A DNA stretch of 64,000 nucleotides, taken from positions 1 to 64,000 of the forward strand of contig JACVTC010000225.1 in the NCBI GenBank assembly GCA_016946835.1, written 5' to 3'. Position numbers and translations under genes: made by a program. The notes below the pieces were generated by a model. It did no database searches. It worked only from the letters and a program-made list of their open reading frames with translations, and was not told the DNA's origin. Of this stretch, positions 11,281 through 21,000 are shown in pieces. Every line of letters begins with the position of its first letter. Position 1 is the stretch's first letter. The stretch is from Neocallimastix lanati (nom. inval.). Its lineage: Eukaryota > Neocallimastigomycota > Neocallimastigomycetes > Neocallimastigales > Neocallimastigaceae.

Positions 11281-11742
11281 AAATTTTAATAGAAATATCT
11301 TTTCTTGTAATTATAGGACTTTTATTAAATAAGAAAACATAGCTAAGGATAATCTTAAAATATTAAATATAGTTTTAGAAAATAAAAGCAATTATTATAT
11401 TAATGAAATTAATAAAAGAATTAATAAAAAACATAAATATGTTTTATGACTTATGTATTTATTTCCCACTTCGTTATTGTGAATTAATTTATGATAGTAA
11501 TGAGAATGGCTTAAAGTAATCCTCGAAGCATTAAATGGTTTATTAGAATATATTAAAAAAATGATAAATCTATTTGTTATTATAATAATGTATCATCAAT
11601 AAATCGCTCTTCTAATTTTAAGGAAATAATTGTATCAGATTTAAAATATCTGATTAAAACCTATGAAGATAAAAATGATACATATTATTTATTCATAAAT
11701 AATATATTGGAAACAGTTACAAATAACAATATAGAAAGTTAA
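10480..11742 (+). pseudogene. Large decayed gene, unknown family
   Basis: A string of peptide-like stretches on the plus strand broken by stops, frame changes and two long poly-A runs (about 11107-11140 and 11226-11278). In order: DKHCVRIEKEIKIF, LLIVNINEKLTNSKLYNAL with its continuation ending VIPFVQRFV, KAFIMCSNHIARFLGKNMI, ENIAKDNLKILNIVLENK, FYDLCIYFPLRYCELIYD, ILEALNGLLEYIKK, and a clean 59-codon frame at 11563-11739 ending in TAA. The density of Cys, Arg, Glu and His codons is much above the surrounding AT DNA. I do not recognise the protein. The poly-A runs may be expansions or inserted A-tails. Confidence 0.55.
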
Positions 11743-12042
11743 AACAAACAACAAATCAATCATTAATATTACAAAATATACTATGAAAGTTTTCTTCATA
11801 TATTGAAATAAAAAGAAATAGACTTATTATATTATGGAAATAAAAATTATTTGAGTATAATTTTATTTTATTTTAATAATTTAAATTTTTAATACTATCT
11901 AATTTTTTAAAAGATAATAAATAAATATATATATGAATACTTTTAAAAATTTTTTAATACTTTTTAAAAATATAAATAAATATTTATAAAATTATTTGTA
12001 AAATAATTTTAATAGATGTAAATGAGTAATAATAAAAATATT

Positions 12043-12097
<55 letters not shown>

Positions 12098-12406
12098 TTT
12101 ATATAATTTAATAAAACTTTTAATAAATATTAAAAAAATTTATAAATATTCAGTTATGTATAATATACTTTAATATTTATTAATAATATTATAAATGTAT
12201 TTGTAAAATTATATATAATATACGTAATATTATTATTTTTTAGATTTTCAAAAAAGTATTTTCACAAGTTATAAATTTATAATATAATTATATATCATTA
12301 TATATAATTATATAACGTTATATATCATTATATATAATATAATTTTTTAAAATATTAATATTAAATATTTTGTATGTAATATATAATGAACATACCAAGA
12401 AGCTTT
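11743..12406. other. AT-rich intergenic region with 40-base-class poly-A
   Basis: No reading frame. A poly-A run of about 40-45 bases ends at about 12095 and differs in length between the two units. TATATCATTATATATAATTA repeats occur near 12285-12340, close to the 3' end of the minus-strand gene. Confidence 0.6.
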
Positions 12407-13117
12407 TTAGCTATTATATAAAGTATTAGTTTTGATACGTTTGTAACGATAACATCTTATTATACAACAGCATATTATGATAAATATAGCTATTGGTATA
12501 AAAAGTATTGCAATTATCAATAATGGCATAGTAATTGCACCATCGCTATCTGAGGGAACAAAAGGGTCAAAGAAACAAAATCCATCTGTACCACATAATT
12601 CGGAGGAACATTCACTACTAGAATGACATGGTTCATGCAATGCTTTACCACAGTGCATATGAGATTCTGGTTCACCAGATAAAAATTTAGGAGTATAAAC
12701 AGTAACACAACAGACTACTGGATTTAAATCGTTAAATACACAATAACCATTAACACATCTCTCTGAAAGACAATCAGAGTTTTCGGTACATATAGTTGAA
12801 TAATATTTTCCTTCTAATTTTTTAGTAACATTATGACAATTACCTAATATAGCATTATCATAAGTACAAGTTTCAATAATATAACTTGTTTCCTTATTGT
12901 TCTCATCTAAAAAAATAGCAAAGGGAAATAATTCATAATCTTCTACATATGTACATAAATTGTTTTTACAATAGTACTTAATAGGTTTAGCATCAGTAAG
13001 TTTTAAAACTTCATCTTTAGTTAAAACTGGTTTCTTCTTATAATAAGCACAAACTATTTGAAAGTAAAATATTATGCAATAGTATATAATTATAATTTGT
13101 TTATAATTTTTGTTCAT
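12407..13117 (-). CDS. Cysteine-rich type-I membrane protein
   Basis: Predicts a 236-residue protein. Residues 1-24 form a hydrophobic signal peptide ending near VCA. The ectodomain (about 25-193) has 16 cysteines, including YYCKNNLC (48-55) and two similar four-cysteine motifs, CTENSDCLSERCVNGYC (110-126) and CHSSSECSSELCGTDGFC (164-181). Asn96-Val-Thr is an N-glycosylation site. One strong membrane segment spans about 194-220, and a short tail rich in Arg/Lys/Tyr should face the cytosol. This suits a surface receptor or adhesin, but no named family is recognised with certainty; the paired motifs recall small disulfide modules of EB or dickkopf type. A decayed relative lies at 9301-9685, so it belongs to a local family. 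It is transcribed away from the phospholipase gene across a shared upstream region. Confidence 0.9.
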   Translation of the reverse strand: MNKNYKQIIIIYYCIIFYFQIVCAYYKKKPVLTKDEVLKLTDAKPIKYYCKNNLCTYVEDYELFPFAIFLDENNKETSYIIETCTYDNAILGNCHNVTKKLEGKYYSTICTENSDCLSERCVNGYCVFNDLNPVVCCVTVYTPKFLSGEPESHMHCGKALHEPCHSSSECSSELCGTDGFCFFDPFVPSDSDGAITMPLLIIAILFIPIAIFIIICCCIIRCYRYKRIKTNTLYNS

Positions 13118-13795
13118 TTTACTTAATATTTTTATTTTAACTCTAATTATTTTTATAAATTTATTTTATAATGATAAATCCAGTTTATTATCATATTAAA
13201 TATTCATAACAAACTATATATATAATAAATAATATAAAAATATTATCAATATATTATAATATATGTGTATTTATAAATAAAAAATACTGATTTATAAATT
13301 TATTTATTTGATTTTTACATTTTTTAATATTAAAATAAATAAAGGCAATAATTATATATTTAATAAATATATAAATTAAATGAAACTTTTCCTTAGTCTA
13401 TATAATATATATTAATAATATATATATATATAAAATATATAATTATATCTATATAATATATATTAATAATATATATATATATATAAAATATATAATTATA
13501 TCTATATAATATATATTAATAATATATATATATATAAAATATATAATTATATCTATATAATATATATTAATAATATATATATATATAAAATATATAATTA
13601 CATCTATATAATATATAATAGCATTATGTGTGTATAATTAAATCCATGTAATATATAATAATAATAGGGTTATGTAATTATATTTATAAAATATTAAAAA
13701 ATATATATTATATATAAAATATTTTATGTAAAACAACTTTCGTTAAATTAATTTAAAAAAAAAAAAAAAAAATAAATTTAAATAAAATATAAATA
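13118..13795. promoter_or_regulatory. Shared divergent upstream region
   Basis: 678 bases between the two start codons of divergently transcribed genes. It contains a 51-53-bp tandem array (13397-13606), a poly-A tract at about 13754-13771 just before the phospholipase ATG, and otherwise plain AT DNA. Head-to-head arrangement suggests possible co-regulation, though no specific factor site is recognisable. Confidence 0.6.
13397..13606. repeat. 51-53-bp tandem repeat in the divergent promoter
   Basis: TCTATATAATATATATTAAT starts at 13397, 13448, 13501 and 13552 (spacing 51, 53, 51), with a partial fifth unit at 13603. The variation in length comes from the (TA)n run inside the unit. Confidence 0.95.
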
Positions 13796-16700
13796 ATGAA
13801 GTATTTAATTTACGTTATTTTTATTATTTGTATTACAGCATTATTTGTTAATGGTGAAGATGAGGTTGATGCCAATTGGATGAGTTTTCTTTCAGACGAT
13901 ACATATCTCAACAATATCAATATTCCTGGTACTCATGATAGTGCGACATTAAATATAGGAAATTATTTAAATCATACTCCAACAGATTGGTTAATTGATG
14001 TATTTATGTCAGAGTTTGGTCAGACCCAAGATTTAAATATAAAAGAACAATTAGAGCACGGAATAAGATATCTCGACCTACGAATTACACTAAAAGTAGG
14101 GACCGGACAGATATACCTTACCCACAATGGGTTTTATTGTTTAAAAGACAATTTTGTAATTAATACTCTTCTTTATTTAAATGATGTATTTGATGATTGC
14201 ATTGATTTTTTAAAAGATCATTCTAAAGAGACAATCATTGTTCATTTAAAGAGAGAAAAAATAGAAAGTTATATAGAAAACAGTTTATTAGCAAGTAAAA
14301 TTAATGAGTATATTGAAAAACATAAAGATTATTTTTATATTGGAAATGCCATTCCAAAACTTGGTAAAGTGAGAAATAAAATAGTTATTATTACTAGGGA
14401 AGGATATTTAGGAACTAAAATTGAAGTTGATGGAATGGGTGACTGCAGAGAGTATGATTCTAAAAATAAACAATGTTGTCCTTCAAATTATCTATTTAAG
14501 AACACAAATTATGAATATGAAAAAAAATATCTTGTTCAAGATGCTTATAATTTAGATGGTACTGAAAAATGGGATTTAGTATATGACGTATTAAGTAATG
14601 ATATTTCTTCTAAGTGCAGTATTAACAATTCTGAACTTAATGTAAATTTTATGAACGTTGGAAGGATTGATACTAAGAGTTTTGGACAAGGTTTAAATGA
14701 TTTATTTTTTGATAGTGATATAGAAGAAACAGCAAATTTCATAAATATTAGAGTTACTAATTATTTTAGTGAAAAACGAGGAAAAACAGATTCACCTAAA
14801 AATCAATGGATTATAATGGATTATCCAAGTGAAGATGTCATACGTAGAATTTATCAAAGTAATAATTATGCTATAAGTGCTTTTGAGAATGATAGTATTA
14901 TAAGAAGTACTGTTGATACAGATAAAAATTATTATATTAGTCAAGTTCCAATAATTGGGACTCTTTATGATTTAGTCAGCGATTTATTTAGAAGGGATAC
15001 TAGCGATAAAAAAAATATAATAACTTGTCTTCAACGTAAATTAGCAACTGACAAGAATGGCAATCACTACGAAATTGTTAAAAGTAATTATAAATGCGTT
15101 AAAAGTCCTAAGAATCAATGGTATTTTACGAAAAACAATAGCTATTATAATATCGTGTCAGTATATGACAATAAATGTTTATCATACTCTAATAATATTT
15201 TAGGAATTAGTGAGTGCAATAAAAATAATAAAAATAATGACTTTATTATTAATAAAAAAAGTATTTGTTCTAGAACAGATAAAAATTATTGTATTGATGG
15301 TACCCATAATGTTATACCTGTTTCATTACAATCTAAAAAATTCAAAAATTTGACCTGTTCAACGAAATTTGCCAAACTTGGAGTCAAATGTTGTACTAAC
15401 CAAAACACTTCAGTGGAATATGTTGATAATATTGGTAATTGGGGCATAGAAAACAATAAATTGTGCGGTATTGGATATAAGAGATGCTCATGGGGTATTT
15501 TAGGTTATGATTGTTGTTCTTCCGTAAATCCTGAAGTTGCATTCACTGATGAAAATGGTTCTTGGGGTTTTGAGGACGGCGAATGGTGCGGAATTGGAGA
15601 AATGATACATGATACAAGTATTAGAATTAAAAATAGTAAATCCAAAGAATGTCTAATAACTAATCTCCACTCAGATACGAATATTCTTTTGTTAGGTGAC
15701 TGCAACCATAGTGTATGGAATTATGAGAATGAAATGTTAATTCTAAAAGCTACAAGTAAATGCTTATATGCTATGAATTCTCAAAATGGTAGAATGATTA
15801 ATTGTAATGAGGCTGATAATCAAATTAACCATCACATTCATTTCAAGATAGTTGATAATAAATACATTTGTATTAAAAATAATATAGATCCTAATGATTA
15901 CTGTTTAAATGGTAGGACTCTGAATTTTGATACAAGCAAGGATGAATGGTCTGAATGGTCCATTGAGAGTTGGGATGGTCAGATTATCGATTCCATTAAT
16001 GAAGCCATCAAAAACAATCCTAGCTTAGAATTCGAAGTGTTTGAACCTGAATCTACCACACGCAATTGTCCATTCAAAGACTACCCCTGCTGCTCTCCCC
16101 AAAATACTAACATTGAATTCACTGACGAAGATGGTCCTTGGGGTGTTGAAAATGGCGATTGGTGCCATATGATTACTGATAATACTTCTACCTCCCCATC
16201 ACCAAGTCCATCACCAAGTCCATCACCAAGTCCATCACCAAGTCCATCACCAACTCCCGAACCTGTTATTCCAAGATACAGATGCGGCGCTAACTTCAAA
16301 AATCAAATATGTCCAAATGATGAATGCTGCAGTTCCAAAGGATACTGTGGCAAAAGTAAGGCATATTGTGGAAGTGGCTGCCAAAGCGAATTCGGTAAAT
16401 GCGGATTATCCGCAACGCCGGATAATGCAGAAATAAAATGGTTTTATAATTCCAAAAATAATCAATGCTTATCGTCCCAAAAAAACTTTGGAAAGAAACC
16501 CTTAATTAGAAATTGTCTCGACGATGATAATTTTAAATGGCTTATATATCCATCACCCAAAGGCTATTTCCATCCAAAACTTAACTCGACATGGTGTATG
16601 GATCTTATGGATGTGGAAAATGGTAAGATAAAGGTAGGTAATTGTACCGACAATTCTATATTTGAATACACTTCCGATGGGCTAATTAAATCACCTTTAT

Positions 16701-17248
16701 CCCCAAACGAATGTTTAGGAAAAGGTGATAGAAACAACGATTCCACCAATGCTAATGGTGGATATCTAAAGCCCTGCAAAAAAACCGAGGACCAAATATG
16801 GACTGCTTGGGACAGAAATCCTGCCTCTTTATATAATGCGGAAACACAAAATGTCTGGATTTATAATCCGGAATTAAATAAATGTTTATTATCAGGCAGT
16901 GCTCTTACTTACAGACCTGTTATCGGAAACTGTGTCAATTCCAACACAGCCAAATGGGAGATTCCTAAATCTCAAGATGGCTTCTTTAAGTCATTAAAAT
17001 CTGGCTGGTATCTAACGGTCACTAATATCGATAAGGGAACGATTATTATGACCGACACAGTTAATCCATCTTCAATAATAAAGTACGTTAAAACAAACAA
17101 ATCTATAGTCTCCTCGTTAAATTCAGGTAAGTGTATTGGAAGAATGAATTCAAGTAAGAGTGAGTTACGCTTGACATTAAACGTTTGTAACAACGCCCAA
17201 AATGATCAAAAGTGGGAGATACGTACGGTATTTCCAAGTAGCCAATAA
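13796..17248 (+). CDS. Secreted PI-PLC-like phosphodiesterase with dockerin and chitin-binding modules
   Basis: 1150 residues. Signal peptide 1-20. PI-PLC X-type domain about 28-357: IPGTHDSAT with His47/Asp48, GIRYLDLR with Asp94/Arg96, second His110 in YLTHNG, and IIMDYP with Asp342. These are the positions expected for cleavage of phosphatidylinositol or GPI by the metal-independent, bacterial-type mechanism. Cys-rich beta-trefoil-like stretches follow (about 411-510 and 606-750). Three fungal dockerin-type (CBM10-like) modules lie at 521-560, 564-601 and 758-792, each with CC and WG(I/F/V)E; the third ends WCHM instead of WCGI. A Ser-Pro linker (about 800-825) precedes a hevein-type CBM18 with eight cysteines (830-869), then two more trefoil-like repeats to the end. 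There is no GPI anchor or membrane segment. The dockerins suggest attachment to a cellulosome scaffold. The catalytic residues look intact; the substrate is inferred, not shown. Confidence 0.93.
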   Translation: MKYLIYVIFIICITALFVNGEDEVDANWMSFLSDDTYLNNINIPGTHDSATLNIGNYLNHTPTDWLIDVFMSEFGQTQDLNIKEQLEHGIRYLDLRITLKVGTGQIYLTHNGFYCLKDNFVINTLLYLNDVFDDCIDFLKDHSKETIIVHLKREKIESYIENSLLASKINEYIEKHKDYFYIGNAIPKLGKVRNKIVIITREGYLGTKIEVDGMGDCREYDSKNKQCCPSNYLFKNTNYEYEKKYLVQDAYNLDGTEKWDLVYDVLSNDISSKCSINNSELNVNFMNVGRIDTKSFGQGLNDLFFDSDIEETANFINIRVTNYFSEKRGKTDSPKNQWIIMDYPSEDVIRRIYQSNNYAISAFENDSIIRSTVDTDKNYYISQVPIIGTLYDLVSDLFRRDTSDKKNIITCLQRKLATDKNGNHYEIVKSNYKCVKSPKNQWYFTKNNSYYNIVSVYDNKCLSYSNNILGISECNKNNKNNDFIINKKSICSRTDKNYCIDGTHNVIPVSLQSKKFKNLTCSTKFAKLGVKCCTNQNTSVEYVDNIGNWGIENNKLCGIGYKRCSWGILGYDCCSSVNPEVAFTDENGSWGFEDGEWCGIGEMIHDTSIRIKNSKSKECLITNLHSDTNILLLGDCNHSVWNYENEMLILKATSKCLYAMNSQNGRMINCNEADNQINHHIHFKIVDNKYICIKNNIDPNDYCLNGRTLNFDTSKDEWSEWSIESWDGQIIDSINEAIKNNPSLEFEVFEPESTTRNCPFKDYPCCSPQNTNIEFTDEDGPWGVENGDWCHMITDNTSTSPSPSPSPSPSPSPSPSPSPTPEPVIPRYRCGANFKNQICPNDECCSSKGYCGKSKAYCGSGCQSEFGKCGLSATPDNAEIKWFYNSKNNQCLSSQKNFGKKPLIRNCLDDDNFKWLIYPSPKGYFHPKLNSTWCMDLMDVENGKIKVGNCTDNSIFEYTSDGLIKSPLSPNECLGKGDRNNDSTNANGGYLKPCKKTEDQIWTAWDRNPASLYNAETQNVWIYNPELNKCLLSGSALTYRPVIGNCVNSNTAKWEIPKSQDGFFKSLKSGWYLTVTNIDKGTIIMTDTVNPSSIIKYVKTNKSIVSSLNSGKCIGRMNSSKSELRLTLNVCNNAQNDQKWEIRTVFPSSQ
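16193..16260 (+). repeat. 12-bp coding minisatellite (Ser-Pro linker)
   Basis: The 12-base unit TCACCAAGTCCA is repeated four to five times in frame and encodes alternating Ser and Pro between the third dockerin and the chitin-binding module. It is identical in both units of the segmental duplication despite being a slippage-prone repeat. Confidence 0.95.
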
Positions 17249-17579
17249 TTAGTACTACTATCAAAATTTGTTTAATACTGATTATGACTCAGACATATTT
17301 ATTAATTACTATATAATATTAGTTAGAATAATCATATAATGTTTATGATTTACATAATACTATATTATATATTATACATGGATACACTACTTTTCAGTAT
17401 GCTATGTATGAATACATGCAAATAATATTAATAATACAAATTACAAAAAGCGTAAAGATAGAACAATAGATGTGTATAATTATCAAAGTAACGAATACAA
17501 TTCATTACTAATATAGTTATATTAAGTTATTATGCATGCTATATATAAAAATTTTGCATATATAACAATAATACTATCA
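17249..17579. other. AT-rich 3' flank of the phospholipase gene
   Basis: No reading frame; several short ATACATG and GCATGCTATA words. The gene's polyadenylation site is expected here. Confidence 0.5.
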
Positions 17580-17738
17580 ACATATTATTATAAACACTTT
17601 ACATCAAATGTATGCTATCAAAAATGAATAATTAAAATAATAAAAAATAAATAAAAGAAAACGAAAATTAATAATTAAAATTTTTAGTAAAGCAATCAAA
17701 AAAAAGTAAAATAAAGGTTCTTTAAAAGAAAAAATATT

Positions 17739-17775
<37 letters not shown>

Positions 17776-18010
17776 AATAAAATATTAGGAATTCATTATC
17801 AACATTCTATTATTATAAACATTTTACATCAAATGTATACTATCAAAAATGAATAAATAAATAATAAAAAATAATTAAAAGAAAACGAAAACGAATAATT
17901 AAAATTTTTAGTAAAACAGTCAAAAGAACATGAAAATAAAGCAAATAATATTTAAAAGAAAAATTATTTTAAAAAAAAAAAAAAAAAAATTGAATAAAAT
18001 ATTAGGAATT
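17580..18010. repeat. Imperfect ~215-bp tandem pair, each with a poly-A run
   Basis: The segment from ATTATTATAAACACTTTACA to AAAATATTAGGAATT occurs twice in a row (17582-17790 and 17810-18008) with scattered substitutions. Each unit includes ACATCAAATGTAT, ATCAAAAATGAATAA, AATTAAAATTTTTAGTAAA and a poly-A run (about 33 and 19 bases) before TGAATAAAATATTAGGAATT. The internal A-tails suggest a retroposed unit that was then duplicated, but I find no target-site duplication. Confidence 0.8.
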
Positions 18011-18213
18011 TATTTTAATGTAGAAATTTAATAATATAGTTTTTAAAATTATACATGATATTAAATCAATTATTAAAAATAAAAATTTATATTAAAAGAA
18101 TTTAAAAAATTCTTATTTTAAATTTATAAAAAATATTTATGTTCAATAATTTTTATTATTAATTAAAACTATAAAATATTTTTTAAATATAAAGTTAATT
18201 TATATAATTATTT
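18011..18213. other. AT-rich spacer before the minisatellite
   Basis: Nothing recognised beyond A/T-rich sequence. Confidence 0.5.
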
Positions 18214-20260
18214 GAAACTTAAAAAGTCACTTCAATATTTTTTTTGTAACTTAAAAATTCACCTCCATAAATTTTTTATTTGAGACTTAAAAATTCACCT
18301 CCATAAATTTTTTTTTGAAACTTAAAAAGTATTATCAATTATTTTTTTTGAAACTAAAAAATTCATTTCCATTATATTTTTTTTTTTGAAACTTAAAAAG
18401 TCACTTCTATAATTTTTTTTGGAAACTTAAAAGGTCTCTACTATATTTTTTTTGAAACTTAAAAATTCACTTCCATAAACTTTTTTTTGAAACTTAAAAA
18501 TTCACTTTCATAATTTTTTATTTGAAACTAAAAATTCATTTCCATAAACTTTTTTTTTGAAACTTAAAAAGTATTATCCATTATTTTTTTTTGAAACTTA
18601 AAAATTCATTTCCATTATTTTTTTTTGAAACTTAAAAATTCACTTCTATATTTTTTTTCTGAAACTTAAAAAGTCACTTCTATAATTTTTTTTTTGGAAA
18701 CTTAAAAGGTCTCTACCATATTTTTTTTGAAACTTAAAAATTCACTTCTATAAACTTTTTTTTGAAACTTAAAAAGTATTATCAATTATTTTTTTTTTTT
18801 GAAACTTAAAAATTCATTTTCATTATATTTTTTTTTGAAACTTAAAAATTCATTTCTATATTTTTTTTCTGAAACTTAAAAATTCATTTCCATTATATTT
18901 TTTTTGAAACTTAAAAAGTCACATCTATAATTTTTTTTTTGGAAACTTAAAAGGTCTCTACTATATTTTTTTTGAAACTTAAAAATTCACTTCCATAAAC
19001 TTTTTTTCGAAACTTAAAAAGTATTATCCATTATTTTTTTTTGAAACTTAAAAATTCATTTCCATTATATTTTTTTTGAAACTTAAAAATTCATTTCCAT
19101 TATTTTTTTTGGAAACTTAAAAGGTCTCTACCATATTTTTTTTGAAACTTAAAAATTCACTTTCATAATTTTTTATTTGAAACTAAAAATTCATTTCCAT
19201 AGACTTTTTTTGAAACTTAAAAAGTATTATCCATTATTTTTTTTTGAAACTTAAAAATTCATTTCCATTATATTTTTTTTGAAACTTAAAAAGTCACATC
19301 TATAATTTTTTTTTTGGAAACTTAAAAGGTCTCTACTATATTTTTTTTGAAACTTAAAAATTCACTTCAATAAACTTTTTTTTGAAACTTAAAAATTCAC
19401 TTTCATAATTTTTTATTTGAAACTAAAAATTCATTTCCATAAACTTTTTTTTTGAAACTTAAAAAGTATTATTCATTATTTTTTTTTGAAACTTAAAAAT
19501 TCATTTCCATTATTTTTTTTGAAACTTAAAAATTCACTTCTATAAACTTTTTTTTGAAACTTAAAAAGTATTATCAATTATTTTTTTTTTTGAAACTTAA
19601 AAATTCATTTCCATTATATTTTTTTTGAAACTTAAAAAGTCACATCTATAATTTTTTTTTTGGAAACTTAAAAGGTCTCTACTATATTTTTTTTGAAACT
19701 TAAAAATTCACTTCAATAAACTTTTTTTTGAAACTTAAAAATTCACTTTCATAATTTTTTATTTGAAACTTAAAAATTCACTTCCATAATCTTTTTTTCG
19801 AAACTTAAAAAGTATTATCCATTATTTTTTTTTGAAACTTAAAAATTCATTTCCATTATTTTTTTTGAAACTTAAAAATTCACTTCTATATTTTTTTTCT
19901 GAAACTTAAAAAGTCACTTCTATAATTTTTTTTTTGGAAACTTAAAAGGTCTCTACCATATTTTTTTTGAAACTTAAAAATTCATTTACATTATTTTTTT
20001 TTTGAAACTTAAAAAGTCACTTCCATAATATTTTATTTGAAACTCAAAAAGTCATATCAATAATGTTTTAATTGTAACTTAAAAAGTATTATCAATTATT
20101 TTTTTTTTGAAACTTAAAAATTCAGTTCCATAGTTTTTTATTTGTGACTTAAAAATTCATTTCCATAAACTTTTTTTTTGGAAACTTAAAAAGTCATTTC
20201 AATAAATTTTTTTTGAAGCTTAAAAGGTCACTTCCATATTTTTTTATTTAATACTTAATC
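18214..20260. repeat. 2-kb GAAACTTAAAAA minisatellite
   Basis: About 2 kb of units roughly 30-40 bases long, each with the core GAAACTTAAAAA(T/G)T(C/A) followed by a variable half (CACTTCCATAAAC, CATTTCCATTA, CACTTCTATA, ATTATC(A/C)ATTA or, after GGAAACTTAAAAGG, TCTCTAC(T/C)ATA) and a run of 7-12 T. From length and period there are roughly 55-60 units; I did not count them singly. The variable halves recur in a fixed order over about 200-400 bases, which shows higher-order repetition. No open frame runs through it. The last units before 20260 are the most diverged, as is usual at array edges. Confidence 0.95.
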
Positions 20261-20551
20261 GGTGAAGTTTATATATATTGAAATATAAAATATAAATGCT
20301 CAATTAATTATTATAATAAATAAAGGTATAATTTAAAAAGTATTGCTTCTTATGAATATATATCTTTTAAAAAAATTTTCTAATTATTACATATTAATAT
20401 ATTTTAATTTTTAATATATTATTTTACAGTTTCAAAAATTTTAAATGCCATTAAATTTCAAAAAAATTTCAAAAAATTTCAAAAAAATTTCAAAAAATTT
20501 CAAAAAATTTCATAATTTTTTCATGTATATTTACTTTATTATTAATTTATA

Positions 20552-20585
<34 letters not shown>

Positions 20586-21000
20586 TGTTTTATTTAATAT
20601 TTATCATTGATGTGTCTCTTTGAATTTATTGACTTTAGAATATATCAAAAATAAAAAATAAAAACATTTAGCTGTATTCAAAAAAGTTTATTTTGTATAA
20701 TATGAATTATGCAACTCTTTCATCAATTTTAATTTATTTCTTTTATTAAAGTGGATTTGTTTTATATTAATAAGTCTTTATACAAAATAATTTTATTTAA
20801 AACATTAAAAAAATACACTATCAAATATTTATTGTTTTAGTAGAGTCTAACTATTTGGTGTTTATAAAACTTTAAATGTATTATTTTTTAAATAACGTAA
20901 TTTAAAACAATAGACTAATATACTAAAATTATTTTATTTAATAATATATTTTATGGTAAAAAAAATCTAGATTATTGATTTAATGGAAATAAAAAATATA
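20261..21000. other. AT-rich DNA right of the minisatellite
   Basis: No gene seen. It contains an AAATTTC short-period repeat (20453-20512), a (TA)n plus poly-T tract (about 20545-20586) and otherwise unremarkable AT sequence. Confidence 0.5.
20453..20512. repeat. Short-period AAATTTCAAA repeat
   Basis: Five to six head-to-tail units of AAATTTCAAAA(A) with 10-12-base spacing. Confidence 0.9.

Noticed and set aside
9301-11742. Reassigned stop codons (TAA or TAG read as an amino acid) to rescue the broken genes
   Set aside because: The three intact genes use TAA as normal terminators and contain no internal stops, and the broken regions also need frame changes.
12050-12095. Long poly-A runs at 11107, 11226, 12050, 17740 and 21856 as further retroposon tails
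   Set aside because: I could not find matching target-site duplications or distinct inserted bodies next to them; simple homopolymer expansion is enough.
14545-17193. Several 65-73-codon minus-strand frames within the phospholipase gene
   Set aside because: They lie inside a clear 1150-codon gene with recognisable domains and show no features of their own.
18214-20260. CRISPR-like reading of the regularly spaced GAAACTTAAAAA repeats
   Set aside because: The genome is eukaryotic, the spacers are not unique but recycle a few variants, and no cas-like gene is present.
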